A stretch of 14,600 bases of DNA, taken from assembly GCA_041623475.1 (NCBI GenBank), contig JBFJWU010000040.1, positions 1-14,600 of the forward strand, in the 5' to 3' direction. Shown here one piece after another: positions 13,220-14,600 of the stretch (positions are counted from its first letter, which is position 1; each line of letters starts with the position of its first letter). This DNA comes from JBFJWU01 sp041623475 [NCBI: bacterium]. GTDB taxonomy: Bacteria; J088. The notes beneath the pieces are model-generated. The model did no database searches. It worked only from the letters and a program-made list of their open reading frames with translations, and had not been told where the DNA came from. The position numbers were made by a program, and so were the translations under genes.

Positions 13220-14116
13220 ATGTCCCTGGCCATTTCTGTTGTATTCCCCGTGGCGGTTGCCGTCCTCTGTGGATTTGCGCTGGGCCGTTGGGGGCAGGTA
13301 CCGGCCGCGCCACTGGCAAAAGCGGGCGTGTACGTATTTGGACCAGCATTGCTGCTGGCCAATGTGCCGGCGACACTGGCCAATGATCTACCATTGCTGG
13401 CACTGACCGTCGGTGCAGCATTGCTGATGCTGGTCGTCGGCCGCGTCCTGGCTGCGGCATTGGGAGAAACAGATCCCGATCGACGGGATGCCATCGTTTT
13501 TGCGACCGGATTCAGCAACTTCGGATTTGTCGGACTGCCGCTGGTCGAACTCGCGTTCGGGCCCGAGGCATTCGCGATGGGCATTGCCGTCCTGACGTTC
13601 CTGAACATTCCGACCGGGATCCTGGCGGTATTCCTGGCCAGCCCGCAGCCAAGCGTGGTCGGTGCCCTTCGGCATACGATGCGGGAACCGTTCAGCATCG
13701 CCGTTGTTGCATCGCTGATCCTTGGACTGGGCGGTCTGTCACTGCCGAACGTGGTCCAAAGGCCGCTTGACCTGCTGGCCGACGGCGCAATTCCCTGCAT
13801 GCTTGTAGTGCTGGGAATCCAGTTGGCCAGCCTGGACCGTCAGGACTTCAGCCTGGCATCGGCCGTTGCAGTCCTGGTCGCCCGTCTTTTGATTTCGCCA
13901 GCTGTTGTTTTTGGAATCGCCGTAATTGCCGGAATGGATATTGATGGCCTGGCCGTGAAGTGCGCGACCCTGCAGCTGGCAACACCACCCGGTATAACAC
14001 CACTAATTTTCATGATCACGTTTGGCCGAAATCCGGGCCCGCTGGCGGGCCTGATATTCTGGGGCACAATTGGATCTGTTTTCACAGTGCCGCTTGTGGC
14101 CGGACTTCTCCGCTAA
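13220..14116 (+). CDS. AEC (auxin efflux carrier) family transporter
   Basis: Inner-membrane secondary transporter of 298 residues. About ten hydrophobic helices are readable in two halves of five, with a hydrophilic loop near 150-165 (PQPSVVGALRHTMREP). The conserved FSNFGFVGLPLVELAFG stretch in helix 4 is the AEC family hallmark (N-x4-G-x-P). Bacterial members export or exchange organic acids such as malate, but the substrate here cannot be told. The ATG at 13220 has GGAG six bases upstream. The stop overlaps the start of the next gene (TAATG), so both are probably cotranscribed. It is divergent from the sugar dehydrogenase gene. Confidence 0.9.
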   Translation: MSLAISVVFPVAVAVLCGFALGRWGQVPAAPLAKAGVYVFGPALLLANVPATLANDLPLLALTVGAALLMLVVGRVLAAALGETDPDRRDAIVFATGFSNFGFVGLPLVELAFGPEAFAMGIAVLTFLNIPTGILAVFLASPQPSVVGALRHTMREPFSIAVVASLILGLGGLSLPNVVQRPLDLLADGAIPCMLVVLGIQLASLDRQDFSLASAVAVLVARLLISPAVVFGIAVIAGMDIDGLAVKCATLQLATPPGITPLIFMITFGRNPGPLAGLIFWGTIGSVFTVPLVAGLLR

Positions 14117-14600
14117 TGCAATCAACAAACCCCCTGGCCGAACTGCGTCGACGATGGACCGAACGCAGCGCGTTCGCAAAAGCCCGTAACGACTTTCGCA
14201 AGGGATTGTACAGCCGGGTATTTTATAACGTGTCCGGAATCATTTTGCTGGACATATACATCGTCATGGTGTTCGGAGTCGACTACTTCCTGGACTACGT
14301 CATCCCGGGAACGATGCTGATGTTGATTGCGTTTGCGATCGGATTCGCATTGTTGACGTGGCTGGCCCGGCGTCTGATTACCGTGTTCTGGTTCCGTCCG
14401 GATCCCGAATTTGTCCCGGATGACAAATTGCGCCGCGATGTCCTCAATACGCCGTTGAATCTTGCGCTGGCCGACTTTGCAATCTGGGTCATCATTGGCG
14501 CAATGGTAACCACGATGGTCGCCCGCGACAATCCCGACAACGCAACCAGAATTATGGTTCATATGGGCATCGCGTCGTTCTTCACAGCGCAACTGGTCGC
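14116..14600 (+). CDS. Multi-pass membrane protein, N-terminal part only
   Basis: The frame opens at an ATG (14116) that overlaps the transporter's TAA by one base, and it stays open to the window edge, giving 161 residues. A basic amphipathic N-terminus (about 1-34) is followed by probable transmembrane segments at 37-55, 62-84, 114-136 and from about 146 on. Between helices 2 and 3 is a hydrophilic loop, FRPDPEFVPDDKLRRDVLNTP. I do not recognise the family. The layout (several helices, with a loop resembling RR-x-VLN-x-P) would fit the membrane domain of a sensor, for example a class III adenylate/guanylate cyclase, but the output domain is outside the window. Tight coupling suggests a function linked to the transporter. 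Confidence 0.75.
   Translation, partial: MQSTNPLAELRRRWTERSAFAKARNDFRKGLYSRVFYNVSGIILLDIYIVMVFGVDYFLDYVIPGTMLMLIAFAIGFALLTWLARRLITVFWFRPDPEFVPDDKLRRDVLNTPLNLALADFAIWVIIGAMVTTMVARDNPDNATRIMVHMGIASFFTAQLV

Overview
The window looks like an ordinary chromosomal stretch of a Gram-negative (diderm) bacterium. The evidence is a BamA outer-membrane insertase, the lipoprotein-export ATPase LolD, an omega subunit next to a SpoT/Rel enzyme, and an ECF sigma factor with a zinc-binding anti-sigma factor. The lolD-bamA adjacency and the four-cysteine form of ribosomal protein L28 suggest a deltaproteobacterial-type lineage (Myxococcota, Desulfobacterota or a relative). That placement is an inference from gene content only. 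No tRNA, rRNA, CRISPR array, insertion sequence or phage gene is visible, and no gene-free stretch exceeds 300 bases.

Layout. (1) Positions 1-6044, all on the minus strand, hold two likely transcription units. The downstream one is lolD, bamA and a partial SRPBCC-like gene cut by the window edge. The upstream one is a zf-TFIIB zinc-ribbon protein, LemA and an M48 metallopeptidase carrying two C-terminal zinc ribbons. A stem-loop at the end of the peptidase gene separates the two. (2) A divergent promoter region (about 6045-6281) also drives rpmB on the plus strand. (3) rpoZ and spoT lie on the minus strand (6499-8978) and converge on rpmB with a 10-base gap. (4) The rpoZ/sigma intergenic region (8979-9176) is divergent. 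The plus strand then carries an ECF sigma factor, its overlapping anti-sigma factor, a mannose-1-phosphate guanylyltransferase and an 80-residue membrane protein. (5) A PQQ-type sugar dehydrogenase lipoprotein on the minus strand overlaps that small gene tail to tail. (6) An auxin-efflux-carrier family transporter and the start of an unrecognised multi-pass membrane protein, joined by a one-base overlap, run off the right edge.

Functionally, much of the window concerns envelope biogenesis and quality control (BamA, LolD, M48/LemA/zinc-ribbon module, ECF/anti-sigma pair, GDP-mannose synthesis), plus growth control by (p)ppGpp (SpoT, omega).

The observations most worth a second look are: a spoT reading frame whose conserved N-terminal helix lies upstream of any ATG, GTG or TTG; the zinc-ribbon-rich M48/LemA/zf-TFIIB cassette; a 25-base inverted repeat that is exactly the overlap of two convergent genes and gives them matching C-termini; and a possible ECF-type promoter intertwined with a possible rpoZ promoter. 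I saw no clear evidence of a wholly new multi-gene system.
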